A DNA stretch of 11,245 nucleotides from assembly GCA_915070235.1 (NCBI GenBank), contig CAJZFM010000045.1, positions 1-11,245 on the forward strand, read 5' to 3'. The notes under the pieces are model-generated. The model had not been told where the DNA came from and did not search any database. It was given only the letters and a program-made list of their open reading frames with translations. Of this stretch, positions 4,222 to 11,245 are shown in pieces. Position 1 is the first letter of the stretch, and every line of letters begins with the position of its first letter. The stretch is from an uncultured Capnocytophaga sp. (lineage in GTDB: Bacteria; Bacteroidota; Bacteroidia; Flavobacteriales; Flavobacteriaceae). A program made the translations under genes and the position numbers.

Positions 4222-6417
4222 TTATTTTTCAGCGGTTTCTTTTTTTGCTTTGATATCTACACCCAATCGTTGTAAGTAGGCAATCATAGCCACGATTTCA
4301 CGTTTTTCGATGGGGATAAATTGCTCTCCACGAACCTCGGCATTTTTCTTAGAAGCCTCATAGTCAGCCACAAAGTTAGGGTCGTTCTGCAAGCTATTGG
4401 CGATAGCACGCGCTTGTACGTCTAAGTTTTCATGAGCAAACTTGAAGTCGGATTCGTTGTAAGGTACGCCTAATTTGGCAAGGGTGCGCATCTTCTGTAG
4501 GAGTCTGTCGGTGTTTAGCTCATTCTTAATCAGCCAAGGATAAGAAGGCATGATACTTCCTGCAGAGGTCTGTCTTGGATCCAGCATGTGGTTGAAGTGC
4601 CAGTTATTGTTGTACTTACCACCCAAGCGGTGCAAGTCAGGCCCTGTACGCTTACTTCCCCATAGGAACGGACGATCATATACGAACTCTCCAGCCTTGG
4701 AGTACTCTCCATAGCGCTCTACCTCGCTGCGGAACGGACGTACCATTTGGGTATGACAGCCCACACAACCCTCACGGATATAGAGGTCGCGACCTTCCAA
4801 TTCGAGTGGCGTATAAGGTTTTACTTCGGCTATGGTAGGAATATTTTCTTTAACCAATAGGGTAGGGATAATCTGTACTGCACCTCCTATGGCCACAGCT
4901 ATAGTAGCCCAAATGGTCATTTGTACAGGTTTTCTTTCGAGCCAGTGGTGAAGTGTCTCACCAGCCACACGTCTCTTGCTGATAGGCGCTAAGGCTGGTG
5001 CCTCGGCAAGCTCATCGGTTACAGCTTGTCCTTGGCGGATAGTCTGTATAACATTGATAACGGCTAAGATAGCTCCAGTGATATAGAGCGTTCCTCCTAT
5101 GGCACGCATAGCGTACATAGGCATAATGGCATTGACTGTATCGAGGAAGTTACCATATACTAAGTTTCCGTCGGGGGAGAACTGTTTCCACATAGTAGCT
5201 TGGGTAAAGCCTGCGATATAGAGTGGAATAGTATAGAACACAATTCCTAAGGTACCTATCCAGAAGTGGGTATTGGCCATACGTACAGAGTAGAGCTTGG
5301 TTTTCCACATCTTAGGTACGAGGTAGTAGATCATACCAAAGGTAAGGAACCCATTCCATGCGAGTGCTCCTACGTGTACGTGAGCGATGATCCAGTCGGT
5401 AAAGTGAGCGATGGCATTTACGTTCTTTAGCGCTAAGGTAGGCCCTTCAAAAGTAGCCATACCATAGCCAGTAACAGCCACTACCAAGAACTTAAGCACA
5501 GGGTCGGTACGTACCTTGTCCCAAGCACCACGTAGGGTAAGCAGTCCATTGATCATACCTCCCCAAGAAGGTGCTACAAGCATTACGGAGAATACCACCC
5601 CAAGGTTCTGTGCCCATTCAGGAAGGGCGGTATAGAGCAAGTGGTGAGGCCCTGCCCACATATAGATAAAGATCAAGCTCCAAAAGTGAATAATGGAGAG
5701 TCGGTACGAATATACGGGTCTTTCGGCAGCCTTAGGAATAAAGTAGTACATCAGTCCCAAGAAAGGAGTGGTCAGAAAGAAAGCCACCGCATTGTGCCCA
5801 TACCACCATTGCACTAAGGCATCTTGTACCCCTGCATATACAGAGTAACTCTTCATGGAGGTAAGGGAGATAGGGAACTCCAAGTTGTTGAAGATGTGCA
5901 GCAAGGCCACCGCTACGAAAGTAGCTAAGTAGAACCAAATGGCTACATAGATGTGGCGCTGTCTTCTCTTGATGAGGGTTCCAATCATATTGGCACCCCA
6001 AGCTACCCACACGATTGCAATGGCAATATCAAAAGGCCATTCCAGCTCTGCATACTCCTTGGAAGTGCTAAAGCCCATAGGGAAAGTAATTGCAGCACCT
6101 AAGATGATTAGCTGCCAGCCCCAAAAATTGAGTTTGCTCAGGAAATTACTGTACATACGTGCCTTAAGCAAACGCTGCATAGAGTAGTAACTCCCTGCAA
6201 AAATAGCATTCCCTACGAAAGCGAAGATGACCGCATTGGTATGCAATGGACGCAAGCGACCAAAGCTCAACCACGATACGCCTTCGGTAAGCGTAGGAAA
6301 CAGAAAATAGTAGGCCAATAGCAAGCCCACACTCATTCCTACAACACCCCAAAAGAGCGTCGCATAAATGAAATTTCTAACAATTTTGTTGTCGTAATAA
6401 AATTGTTCCATTTCCAT
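4222..6417 (-). CDS. ccoNO: Fused cbb3-type cytochrome c oxidase subunits I/II (CcoN-CcoO)
   Basis: This 731-residue protein joins the catalytic heme-copper subunit CcoN (about 1-465) and the monoheme cytochrome CcoO (about 495-731), reducing oxygen to water at the inner membrane under low oxygen. Expected CcoN ligands are present: His59 and His348 for the low-spin heme b, His346 for heme b3, His208, His258 and His259 for CuB, Tyr252 as probable cross-linked tyrosine, and Glu324 in FEGP. The link region (465-495) is hydrophilic, then one helix (500-522) anchors CcoO, which has CVGCH at 551-555 and Met623 in SIMPSYPWL as axial ligand. I prefer ATG 6417 to an in-frame TTG at 6435, which would begin only 3 bases after the ccoS stop. 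Neither start has a Shine-Dalgarno. CcoNO fusion is known in Bacteroidota. Confidence 0.97.
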   Translation of the reverse strand: MEMEQFYYDNKIVRNFIYATLFWGVVGMSVGLLLAYYFLFPTLTEGVSWLSFGRLRPLHTNAVIFAFVGNAIFAGSYYSMQRLLKARMYSNFLSKLNFWGWQLIILGAAITFPMGFSTSKEYAELEWPFDIAIAIVWVAWGANMIGTLIKRRQRHIYVAIWFYLATFVAVALLHIFNNLEFPISLTSMKSYSVYAGVQDALVQWWYGHNAVAFFLTTPFLGLMYYFIPKAAERPVYSYRLSIIHFWSLIFIYMWAGPHHLLYTALPEWAQNLGVVFSVMLVAPSWGGMINGLLTLRGAWDKVRTDPVLKFLVVAVTGYGMATFEGPTLALKNVNAIAHFTDWIIAHVHVGALAWNGFLTFGMIYYLVPKMWKTKLYSVRMANTHFWIGTLGIVFYTIPLYIAGFTQATMWKQFSPDGNLVYGNFLDTVNAIMPMYAMRAIGGTLYITGAILAVINVIQTIRQGQAVTDELAEAPALAPISKRRVAGETLHHWLERKPVQMTIWATIAVAIGGAVQIIPTLLVKENIPTIAEVKPYTPLELEGRDLYIREGCVGCHTQMVRPFRSEVERYGEYSKAGEFVYDRPFLWGSKRTGPDLHRLGGKYNNNWHFNHMLDPRQTSAGSIMPSYPWLIKNELNTDRLLQKMRTLAKLGVPYNESDFKFAHENLDVQARAIANSLQNDPNFVADYEASKKNAEVRGEQFIPIEKREIVAMIAYLQRLGVDIKAKKETAEK

Positions 6418-6438
6418 AAAAAAATGATTTAGCAAGTT

Positions 6439-6666
6439 TTAAGTTGTTGTTTGCTTTTCTTTCTTGTCTTTGTGGTAAGACATATGTGCTTTGTCCTCTT
6501 GTTCTTCCTTACAAGTAGGGGTTACCAATTCATCTTCAAAAAGCATGCGAATAGCAGGACTTTCTACGTCTTCGTATTGACCACTATGGATAGCGCGCAG
6601 GTACAAAAACAAGAACAATCCTACCACTACAGTACTTATGGATATGAGCATATAGATAACACTCAT
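6439..6666 (-). CDS. ccoS: cbb3 oxidase maturation protein CcoS
   Basis: The 75-residue protein has the CcoS pattern: a single N-terminal membrane helix (about 3-23) beginning MSVIYMLI, followed by a cytoplasmic stretch, SGQYEDVESPAIRMLFED, matching the family's 'G-Q-(F/Y)-D-D-x-x-x-P-x-x-R-(I/M)-L-(F/L)-(D/E)-(D/E)'. CcoS is known to be needed for cofactor (heme b and copper) insertion into CcoN. The C-terminal third is long, charged and Lys/Glu-rich. It is the first gene of the operon, 21 bases before ccoNO. The usual neighbour ccoI (copper ATPase) is absent upstream. The promoter directly precedes it, giving a leader of only about a dozen bases. Confidence 0.93.
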   Translation of the reverse strand: MSVIYMLISISTVVVGLFLFLYLRAIHSGQYEDVESPAIRMLFEDELVTPTCKEEQEDKAHMSYHKDKKEKQTTT

Positions 6667-6684
6667 TGATTGTCAAATTTGGTG

Positions 6685-6713
6685 CAAATATAGTGATTTT
6701 TCTTGAAAGCAAA
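6685..6713 (-). promoter_or_regulatory. Bacteroidota-type promoter of the cbb3 operon
   Basis: Read on the - strand, TTTG (6713-6710) is followed after 17 bases by TATATTTG (6692-6685), an exact TAnnTTTG -7 box of the Bacteroidota sigma factor. Transcription would begin near 6679, about a dozen bases before the ccoS ATG at 6666. This separates the oxidase operon from the housekeeping genes to its right. A TTGATTGTCAA overlaps the start codon, but its half sites are too close to be an FNR box. Confidence 0.85.
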
Positions 6714-6745
6714 AATAAAATTTTACTTATTTTTCACGTTTTATT

Positions 6746-6773
6746 TCACTAACTACTAATAACTAACCACTAA
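6746..6773. repeat. Period-7 NNACTAA repeat at the hydrolase stop codon
   Basis: Four heptamers run without a break on the + strand: TCACTAA, CTACTAA, TAACTAA and CCACTAA. ACTAA recurs exactly every 7 bases (6748, 6755, 6762, 6769). TAA at 6750, 6757, 6764 and 6771 covers all three + frames, and CTA (TAG on the - strand) at 6749, 6756, 6763 and 6770 covers all three - frames. The - strand hydrolase stop is the one at 6763, so the repeat encodes its last residues (FSG) and its stop. Confidence 0.8.
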
Positions 6774-7410
6774 ACCGTTCTATAAGCGTTACAAGGTGTT
6801 CCCTGAACCAGCGAAAGCGGCTGATGATCATAATATGGGTGCCATTGTGGATACGGATACAATCCTTAATGTTTTTAATGGGGAAGACTATGTCCTTATC
6901 TCCTTGTATATGAATGAGTTTCTCAGGTGGAAGCGTAGGGAATTGCCAATTGAGTAGCTCACGGACACACCAAGCCAAGTAGTGGGGAGAGGCAAGACCT
7001 ATATACTTGTAGTACAATTTCTTATAGCGCTTGGTGCGCTTCCAAAGCTCAAAGCTGGCCAGCCACTCTAAGGGTAGTAGCTGGTGTAGCCTTAGTCTCT
7101 TACAGCAGCGCATCCAGCGGGGGAGTTCCTCGGCCGATTTTACTGAGGATATAAGCACTACCCCCCTATAGGCAGGTAGCAAGGTGGCTATCTGTTGTAC
7201 CAATACTCCGCCCAAAGAGACCCCTATAAGGATAGGATTTGGGGCGGTGATTCTCTGGGCTATACGAGAGGCGTAGGCAGCAAAAGACTCCTTAGCACGC
7301 GGTTCGTCCCAGTCAAGCAGATGTACCTCGTACTCCTCAGGCCACTCTAGGTGCTGAAAGATACGAGAACTGGCCGCCATACCAGGCATACAATAGACAG
7401 GAATAGCCAT
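6763..7410 (-). CDS. Alpha/beta hydrolase fold protein
   Basis: This 215-residue protein has a compact alpha/beta hydrolase fold and presumably hydrolyses an ester or similar bond in the cytoplasm; the substrate is unknown. Seen in order: an oxyanion-type PGMAAS loop (9-14), LLDWDEP (31-37), the nucleophile elbow GVSLGG with Ser65, HIQGDKDIVFP (167-177) with Asp173 as acid, and NGTHIM with His192 as base, so the triad is complete. The middle (95-155) is a lid-like helical insert rich in Arg, Trp and Tyr (KRLRLH, WKRTKRYKKLYYKYIG), which may touch membrane or an acidic partner. No signal peptide is present. It starts 2 bases after the NlpE-like lipoprotein gene ends, so they are coupled. It is the last gene before the cbb3 promoter. 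Confidence 0.85.
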   Translation of the reverse strand: MAIPVYCMPGMAASSRIFQHLEWPEEYEVHLLDWDEPRAKESFAAYASRIAQRITAPNPILIGVSLGGVLVQQIATLLPAYRGVVLISSVKSAEELPRWMRCCKRLRLHQLLPLEWLASFELWKRTKRYKKLYYKYIGLASPHYLAWCVRELLNWQFPTLPPEKLIHIQGDKDIVFPIKNIKDCIRIHNGTHIMIISRFRWFREHLVTLIERFSG

Positions 7411-7412
7411 TT

Positions 7413-7832
7413 TTATTGTTTTTGGTGTAGGGTAACCCTTGCTTCTTCTTCTGGAGTTAGCTTCTTATTGGGATCAGCCAAGTAGATTAGCACTTGGGCA
7501 TCTACCTTGTAATAGCTCTTTTGACCATCTTTGCTGATGAGGAAAATAGTCTTATTTTCTCCGTCCCAGCCAAATTTTCCTTTTTCCTCTCGGTTAGTTT
7601 CCTTATTCTGTGAGCGTTGTAAGAGGGAATAGGTGTTATTTTCTCCTAAGATAATGGTAGTTGAGAGCAGGTCACCATCCTCGGTAGGGAGTACCCCTTC
7701 GTAGCGAATTCCTTCTTGGGCAGGGGCCTTTTCTTGGGAGGCTTCCTGCGTGGAAGGAGTATTTTCGGAGGTTTGAGGAGTATTGTTGCAAGCAGCTACA
7801 AGCAGTAGAAAAAGAATGCTAAAGCGATACAT
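7413..7832 (-). CDS. NlpE-like lipoprotein without the CxxC motif
   Basis: A signal of 14 residues ends in V-A-A-Cys15, so this is a lipoprotein. A Ser/Thr/Gln/Glu-rich linker (16-41) leads to a small beta domain with the NlpE N-terminal pattern: YEGVLP (44-49), a T-x-I-x-L strand, NNTYSLLQRS, EEKGKFGWDGENKTIFLI and the closing YYKVDAQVLIYLAD. Most NlpE proteins have LPCADC here; this one has Thr50 and Gly53 in place of the two cysteines, keeping only Asp52. It therefore should not bind copper in the same way. The residues after Cys15 lack an acidic surface-export signal. It lies 17 bases after the glycosyltransferase stop and 2 bases before the hydrolase start. Envelope sensing or adhesion roles are known for E. 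coli NlpE but may not apply here. Confidence 0.72.
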   Translation of the reverse strand: MYRFSILFLLLVAACNNTPQTSENTPSTQEASQEKAPAQEGIRYEGVLPTEDGDLLSTTIILGENNTYSLLQRSQNKETNREEKGKFGWDGENKTIFLISKDGQKSYYKVDAQVLIYLADPNKKLTPEEEARVTLHQKQ

Positions 7833-7849
7833 AATTATAATTAGTTATT

Positions 7850-8794
7850 TTAGTGAATAGTTTCTCGGATATGGTACCTTGGCTCTGTCTCCCTACTTCT
7901 AAGTACCAATTCGGCTAAGAAGCCTGCCAGAAAGAACTGAGTTCCTATAATCATGGAAGTGAGTGCCAAGAAAAACTGGGGGCGATTAGTGATAAGACGT
8001 CCTGTAGGGTCTATAAAGAGCTTATCTATCCCTAAGTAAAAAGCAAAGCAAAAGCCTATGAAGAATACCAGTACCCCCAAGGCTCCGAATAAGTGCATGG
8101 GGCGCTTGCCAAACTTAGAGAGAAAGCCTATGGTGAGTAGGTCTAAGAAGCCATTGATAAAGCGATCTATACCGAATTTTGTTTTCCCATACTTACGTGC
8201 TTGGTGGATTACTACTTTTTCAGTAATACGAGAAAAACCAGCACTTTTGGCCAGTACGGGTATATAGCGGTGCATCTCTCCACGGACATCTACCGTTTTG
8301 ACTACATCCTTTCGGTAGGCTTTCAAGCCACAGTTAAAGTCGTGTAAGGTAAGACCAGAGACCTTCCGTGCTGCCCAGTTGAAGAGCTTGGAAGGGAGGT
8401 TCTTGGTGAGCTTGTGGTCGTAGCGCTTTTTCTTCCAGCCCGATACCAAGTCATATCCCTCTGCTACAATCATGTGATAGAGTGCAGGAATCTCCTCTGG
8501 ACTGTCCTGCAAGTCAGCATCCATGGTAATGACCACCTCACCCTCAGCCTTTGCAAAACCTGCATTGAGTGCTTGGGACTTGCCATAATTCCTTAGAAAA
8601 CGAATCGCCTTTACATGGCTATCCTTGGTACAAATCTGTTGTATAACTTCCCAAGAATGATCCGTAGAGCCGTCATCTACAAAGAGGATTTCATAAGAGA
8701 AAGCCTCCCGCTCCATGACCTTTTGGATCCATTGGTGGAGTTCAGGAAGGGATTCTTCTTCGTTGAATAAAGGAATGACAACCGATATTTGCAT
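7850..8794 (-). CDS. Family 2 glycosyltransferase, polyprenyl-phosphate sugar transferase type
   Basis: The 314-residue enzyme belongs to the DPM1/ArnC/GtrB group, which moves a sugar from a nucleotide donor to a polyprenyl phosphate at the inner face of the membrane. The GT-A domain (1-225) shows SVVIPLFNEEESLP (4-17), FVDDGSTD (38-45), RNYGKSQALNAGFAKAEGE (68-86), the metal-binding DAD at 92-94 within MDADLQDSPEEIP, and FNCGLKAYRKDV. Two membrane helices follow (about 235-256 and 273-297), then a short basic tail. The sugar cannot be told from sequence. I chose ATG 8794 over a TTG six bases upstream. It follows the DUF4199 gene by 9 bases, a pairing common in Bacteroidota, so the two may work together in envelope glycan synthesis. 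Confidence 0.93.
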   Translation of the reverse strand: MQISVVIPLFNEEESLPELHQWIQKVMEREAFSYEILFVDDGSTDHSWEVIQQICTKDSHVKAIRFLRNYGKSQALNAGFAKAEGEVVITMDADLQDSPEEIPALYHMIVAEGYDLVSGWKKKRYDHKLTKNLPSKLFNWAARKVSGLTLHDFNCGLKAYRKDVVKTVDVRGEMHRYIPVLAKSAGFSRITEKVVIHQARKYGKTKFGIDRFINGFLDLLTIGFLSKFGKRPMHLFGALGVLVFFIGFCFAFYLGIDKLFIDPTGRLITNRPQFFLALTSMIIGTQFFLAGFLAELVLRSRETEPRYHIRETIH

Positions 8795-8803
8795 GGACAA
8801 GGA

Positions 8804-9310
8804 TTAATTTCTGTTGAAAATTTTGAAAAAGGAACTCGCCAAAAGGGAGAGAATGAGACCAAAAAACAAGTTGGACACCAGCGATAAGTTGAATTGTATC
8901 CATGGGGCGGTATTGCCTTCCATAGCAGTGCGCATCTGTTCGATAGTCTGGGGATCTACCTCTGGGTGTTCTCCCTTATAGGCTTCCAATTGTAGGCTGT
9001 TGAGAGTCTCCAAGTGGGTTGGTGCTATATATTTGATAAAAATAACCCAAAAAATAGCTGCTATCAACGCAAAAAGTATAGAAATACCCAGCCCTACCTT
9101 TATCATCTGTCTAAAACTGCGCTCTTTGCTCTGATAAATTCCTAAAAATATACACAAAGCAAGGACTAAGATAGGTAGAATACCAAAGAGAAACACCGTA
9201 AGTGGCTTACCATTGTAGGCATTTAAGGTGTATTGTAGCATCGTTAGGGCAATGCTAACCCCTGCTATGATATTCCCGTAAGTTAGCATCAGTTTTTGGT
9301 GCTTTTTCAT
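8804..9310 (-). CDS. DUF4199 domain membrane protein
   Basis: The 168-residue protein has four predicted membrane helices (about 10-29, 37-58, 70-95 and 138-162) with a hydrophilic extracytoplasmic loop between the third and fourth (about 96-135). That layout and the YGNIIAGVSIALTML start fit DUF4199, a Bacteroidota family of unknown function often found beside GT2 glycosyltransferases, as here. No catalytic residues stand out. Its ATG overlaps the stop of the SRPBCC gene as ATGA, which suggests coupled translation. A role as partner or flippase-like helper of the glycosyltransferase is only inference from position. Confidence 0.82.
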   Translation of the reverse strand: MKKHQKLMLTYGNIIAGVSIALTMLQYTLNAYNGKPLTVFLFGILPILVLALCIFLGIYQSKERSFRQMIKVGLGISILFALIAAIFWVIFIKYIAPTHLETLNSLQLEAYKGEHPEVDPQTIEQMRTAMEGNTAPWIQFNLSLVSNLFFGLILSLLASSFFKIFNRN

Positions 9311-9702
9311 AAGGTCTTTGTTTTTTCAGCCATAGTCTCTAGTAGCTTGGTAATAGGGCTTTTCACAACCATGGCCAGCATAGGGTTGAACTCTCCTTCG
9401 AAGGTGTAGGAAACCTCCGTCTGCGCCTCCGATTTGGGGTTAAGACCTATGCGAAGCGTAAAAGGGAGCTTGCCCTCTGGCGCTCCATAGATGAGTTCAC
9501 TCACTGGAGTGAGCTTTTTCTTTTCCAAGAAAATTTCAGGCATACCCTTTAGGGAAAAAGAGAAAGAGGCATTGTCCTCCGAAGAGGCAAAGTGTGACAA
9601 GTTCTCTGGCATGAGTTCCTTGAAAAGAGCAACATTCTCTAATTTTTCATAGACTCCTGTAATAGGTAGACTGACGGATACGATAGGGGAGGTGATTTTC
9701 AT
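9307..9702 (-). CDS. SRPBCC (START/Bet v1-like) family protein
   Basis: The 131-residue soluble protein looks like a helix-grip SRPBCC domain: an N-terminal strand (SPIVSVSLP), a helical VYEKLENVALFKELMPENL, several beta strands (ASFSFSLKG, FTLRIGLNP, QTEVSYTFEGEF) and a long C-terminal helix (MLAMVVKSPITKLLETMAEKTKTL). The fold forms a hydrophobic pocket for lipids or other small ligands; no catalytic role can be assigned. No signal peptide is present, so it should be cytoplasmic. It begins 11 bases after pyrE and overlaps DUF4199 by 4 bases. Orthologues next to pyrE seem common in Flavobacteriia (recalled, not checked), but the link to pyrimidines is unclear. Confidence 0.75.
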   Translation of the reverse strand: MKITSPIVSVSLPITGVYEKLENVALFKELMPENLSHFASSEDNASFSFSLKGMPEIFLEKKKLTPVSELIYGAPEGKLPFTLRIGLNPKSEAQTEVSYTFEGEFNPMLAMVVKSPITKLLETMAEKTKTL

Positions 9703-9713
9703 ATTAGATTATT

Positions 9714-10352
9714 TTATGTCCATTTGTCAGGGGCTAAGCGCCACTTAGCCAAGGTTTCTAACTGGGCTTGAGAGATATAATTTCTCTCTTTGGCCTCTTC
9801 CAGTAGGGCGTTGTATTGGCTGAGGGTATCTAAGCCTATAGCTGCTGAGGAAAAATTACGCTGAGCTACCTCAAACAAATAGGAGAAGATTGCCACCATA
9901 CCAAGTACCTCCAAGTGGTTTTCTCTCAGGGCTTTGACCGCTCCTATACTACTCATACCTGTACTGATGAGGTCTTCTATCACCACAGTTTTTTCTCCTT
10001 TGGTGAAACTGCCTTCTATCTGGTTACCTCGGCCGTGCTTTTTAGGCTCTGGACGTACATAGACAAAGGGAAGACCTAAGCGGTCGGCCACCAGCATTCC
10101 CATACCTATGGCTCCTGTGGCTACCCCTGCTATGAGCTGTACATTAGGATATCTTTCTTTGATAAATTGGCTCATAGTAAGGGCAACTTTCTCCCTTGCA
10201 GCAGGGAAAGAGAGCAGCATACGGTTATCACAATAGATAGGCGATTTCCAGCCCGAAGCCCAAGTGAAAGGAGCTTCGGGGCTGAGCTTAATAGCCTCAA
10301 TGTCAAGCAAAGTGCTTGCGATATCTTTAGCAATGGAAGCGGTTATTTCCAT
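9714..10352 (-). CDS. pyrE: Orotate phosphoribosyltransferase
   Basis: PyrE joins orotate to PRPP to form OMP, the fifth step of pyrimidine synthesis, in the cytoplasm as a dimer. The 212-residue length is normal. Visible motifs are: FTWASGWKSPIYCDNR (29-44) for orotate binding, AGVATGAIGMG (75-85), YVRPEPKKHGRGNQIEG (98-114) holding the flexible-loop lysines and histidine that enter the partner's active site, and the PRPP loop VVIEDLISTGMSS (123-135). It starts 5 bases after infB ends, without a Shine-Dalgarno, so it is probably read from the infB transcript. No attenuator is visible in this 5-base gap. Confidence 0.97.
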   Translation of the reverse strand: MEITASIAKDIASTLLDIEAIKLSPEAPFTWASGWKSPIYCDNRMLLSFPAAREKVALTMSQFIKERYPNVQLIAGVATGAIGMGMLVADRLGLPFVYVRPEPKKHGRGNQIEGSFTKGEKTVVIEDLISTGMSSIGAVKALRENHLEVLGMVAIFSYLFEVAQRNFSSAAIGLDTLSQYNALLEEAKERNYISQAQLETLAKWRLAPDKWT

Positions 10353-10357
10353 GATGA

Positions 10358-11245
10358 TTATAATTTTTTCTTAACAGCTACTTCTTGGAAGGCTTCTATG
10401 ACATCTCCTTCTTTGATGTCATTGTAATTCTTGATTTGCAGACCGCAGTCATAGCCCTTGCTCACCTCTTTCACATCGTCCTTAAAGCGCTTGAGCGAAG
10501 AGAGTTCACCAGTATAGATGACCACATTCTCACGCAAGAGGCGTATCTTGGAGTTACGATATATTTTTCCATCGGTAACCATACAACCTGCAATAGTACC
10601 CACCTTGGAGATCTTGAAGAGTTCGCGGATTTCTACCGTACCTGTGACCTCTTCACGCATTTCAGGTGAAAGCATACCTTCCATCGCATCCTTCAGATCG
10701 TTGATCGCATCGTAGATGATAGAGTAGGTACGGATATCTATTTCTTCCTTCTCGGCCAAGGCACGAGCATTGGACATAGGACGTACGTTGAAGCCCACGA
10801 TAATGGCATTGGAGGCAGAAGCCAATAGGACATCGGACTCGGTGATTGCACCCACTCCCTTGTGAATGATAGAGATTTGAATCTCTTCGGTAGAGAGCTT
10901 TTGGAAGGAGTCGGTAAGGGCTTCCACAGAACCATCTACGTCCCCTTTGAGGATAATATTGAGTTCTTTGAAGTCTCCCAAGGCAATACGGCGACCAATT
11001 TCGTCTAAAGTGATATGGCGCTGTGTACGTACAGACTGCTCGCGAAGAAGCTGGGTACGCTTGGCAGCTATTTGCTTGGCTTCTTTTTCGTCTTCAAAGA
11101 CATAGAACTTATCACCTGCTTGAGGAGCACCATCAAGTCCCAATATGGTTACAGGGGTAGAAGGAATGGCTTCTTTTACATTTCTTCCACGCTCATCTTG
11201 CATAGCGCGTATTTTCCCAGAATGGGTCCCTGCCAGTACATAATC
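10358..11245 (-). CDS. infB: Translation initiation factor IF-2, C-terminal part (5' end outside window)
   Basis: IF-2 is the GTPase that brings initiator tRNA to the ribosome. The reading frame stays open to the right edge ([15 protein letters not shown] at the edge), so about 295 C-terminal residues are visible; the Met codon at 11203 is internal. Seen are the end of domain II ([20 protein letters not shown]), a charged linker helix (about [20 protein letters not shown]), domain III with [31 protein letters not shown] and IIVGFNVRP, and domain IV, which binds formyl-methionyl-tRNA, with [27 protein letters not shown] and a Cys in the [19 protein letters not shown] end. The G domain is outside. 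The intact C terminus and normal stop argue for a functional gene. Confidence 0.98.
   Translation of the reverse strand, partial: DYVLAGTHSGKIRAMQDERGRNVKEAIPSTPVTILGLDGAPQAGDKFYVFEDEKEAKQIAAKRTQLLREQSVRTQRHITLDEIGRRIALGDFKELNIILKGDVDGSVEALTDSFQKLSTEEIQISIIHKGVGAITESDVLLASASNAIIVGFNVRPMSNARALAEKEEIDIRTYSIIYDAINDLKDAMEGMLSPEMREEVTGTVEIRELFKISKVGTIAGCMVTDGKIYRNSKIRLLRENVVIYTGELSSLKRFKDDVKEVSKGYDCGLQIKNYNDIKEGDVIEAFQEVAVKKKL

Noticed and set aside
6667..6676. FNR-like site near the ccoS start
   Set aside because: The TTGA and TCAA half sites are only 3 bases apart, whereas an FNR box needs TTGAT-N4-ATCAA; it also overlaps the start codon region.
1..11245. CRISPR arrays, tRNA or rRNA genes, insertion sequences
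   Set aside because: No regularly spaced repeats of 23-40 bases, no tRNA cloverleaf or rRNA sequence, and no transposase were seen on either strand.

Overview
The window looks like a chromosomal segment of a Bacteroidota (Flavobacteriia) bacterium. The support is a fused CcoN-CcoO subunit of a cbb3 oxidase, a DUF4199 plus GT2 gene pair, near absence of Shine-Dalgarno sequences, and a TTTG-N17-TATATTTG promoter of the Bacteroidota TAnnTTTG type. A Capnocytophaga-like genome is a plausible guess from base composition and gene content, but the sequence alone does not prove the genus.

The left part (about 1-1610, + strand) is very AT-rich (one 60-base line counted by hand is 25% G+C, against 47% for a line inside ccoNO). 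It holds a short run of accessory genes: an unrecognised lipoprotein, a SUKH (SMI1/KNR4-like) protein, an unrecognised 51-residue ORF, and a SUKH-3-like protein. The last two share an ATGA stop/start overlap. SUKH families are typical immunity proteins of polymorphic toxin systems, so this looks like the tail of a toxin-immunity island whose toxin would lie to the left. A gene-free spacer of about 270 bases follows. Then come crcB/fluC (fluoride channel), a 236-base spacer with a possible promoter and a possible structured leader, and a Uma2-family putative endonuclease.

The middle (3164-6666, - strand) is a compact cbb3-type cytochrome c oxidase operon read in the order ccoS, ccoNO, ccoQ, ccoP. 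It starts from a clear promoter at 6685-6713 and ends at a strong hairpin terminator shared with the convergent uma2 gene. All expected heme and copper ligands are present in CcoN; CcoO and CcoP each carry one heme c site.

The right part (6763-11245, - strand) is a tightly packed run read in the order infB (3' part only), pyrE, an SRPBCC-fold protein, a DUF4199 membrane protein, a GT2 glycosyltransferase, a NlpE-like lipoprotein and an alpha/beta hydrolase. Gaps are 17 bases or less, with one ATGA overlap, so it is probably cotranscribed in part or whole.

The most unusual signals are: (a) two period-7 TAA-containing repeats, each overlapping the stop codon of the last gene of a - strand operon and each placing stops in all six frames; (b) the small coupled ORF in the immunity cluster; (c) a NlpE-like lipoprotein that has lost the family's CxxC metal-binding pair next to a copper oxidase operon; (d) a possible folded RNA leader before uma2. 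I did not find a clearly new multi-gene system.
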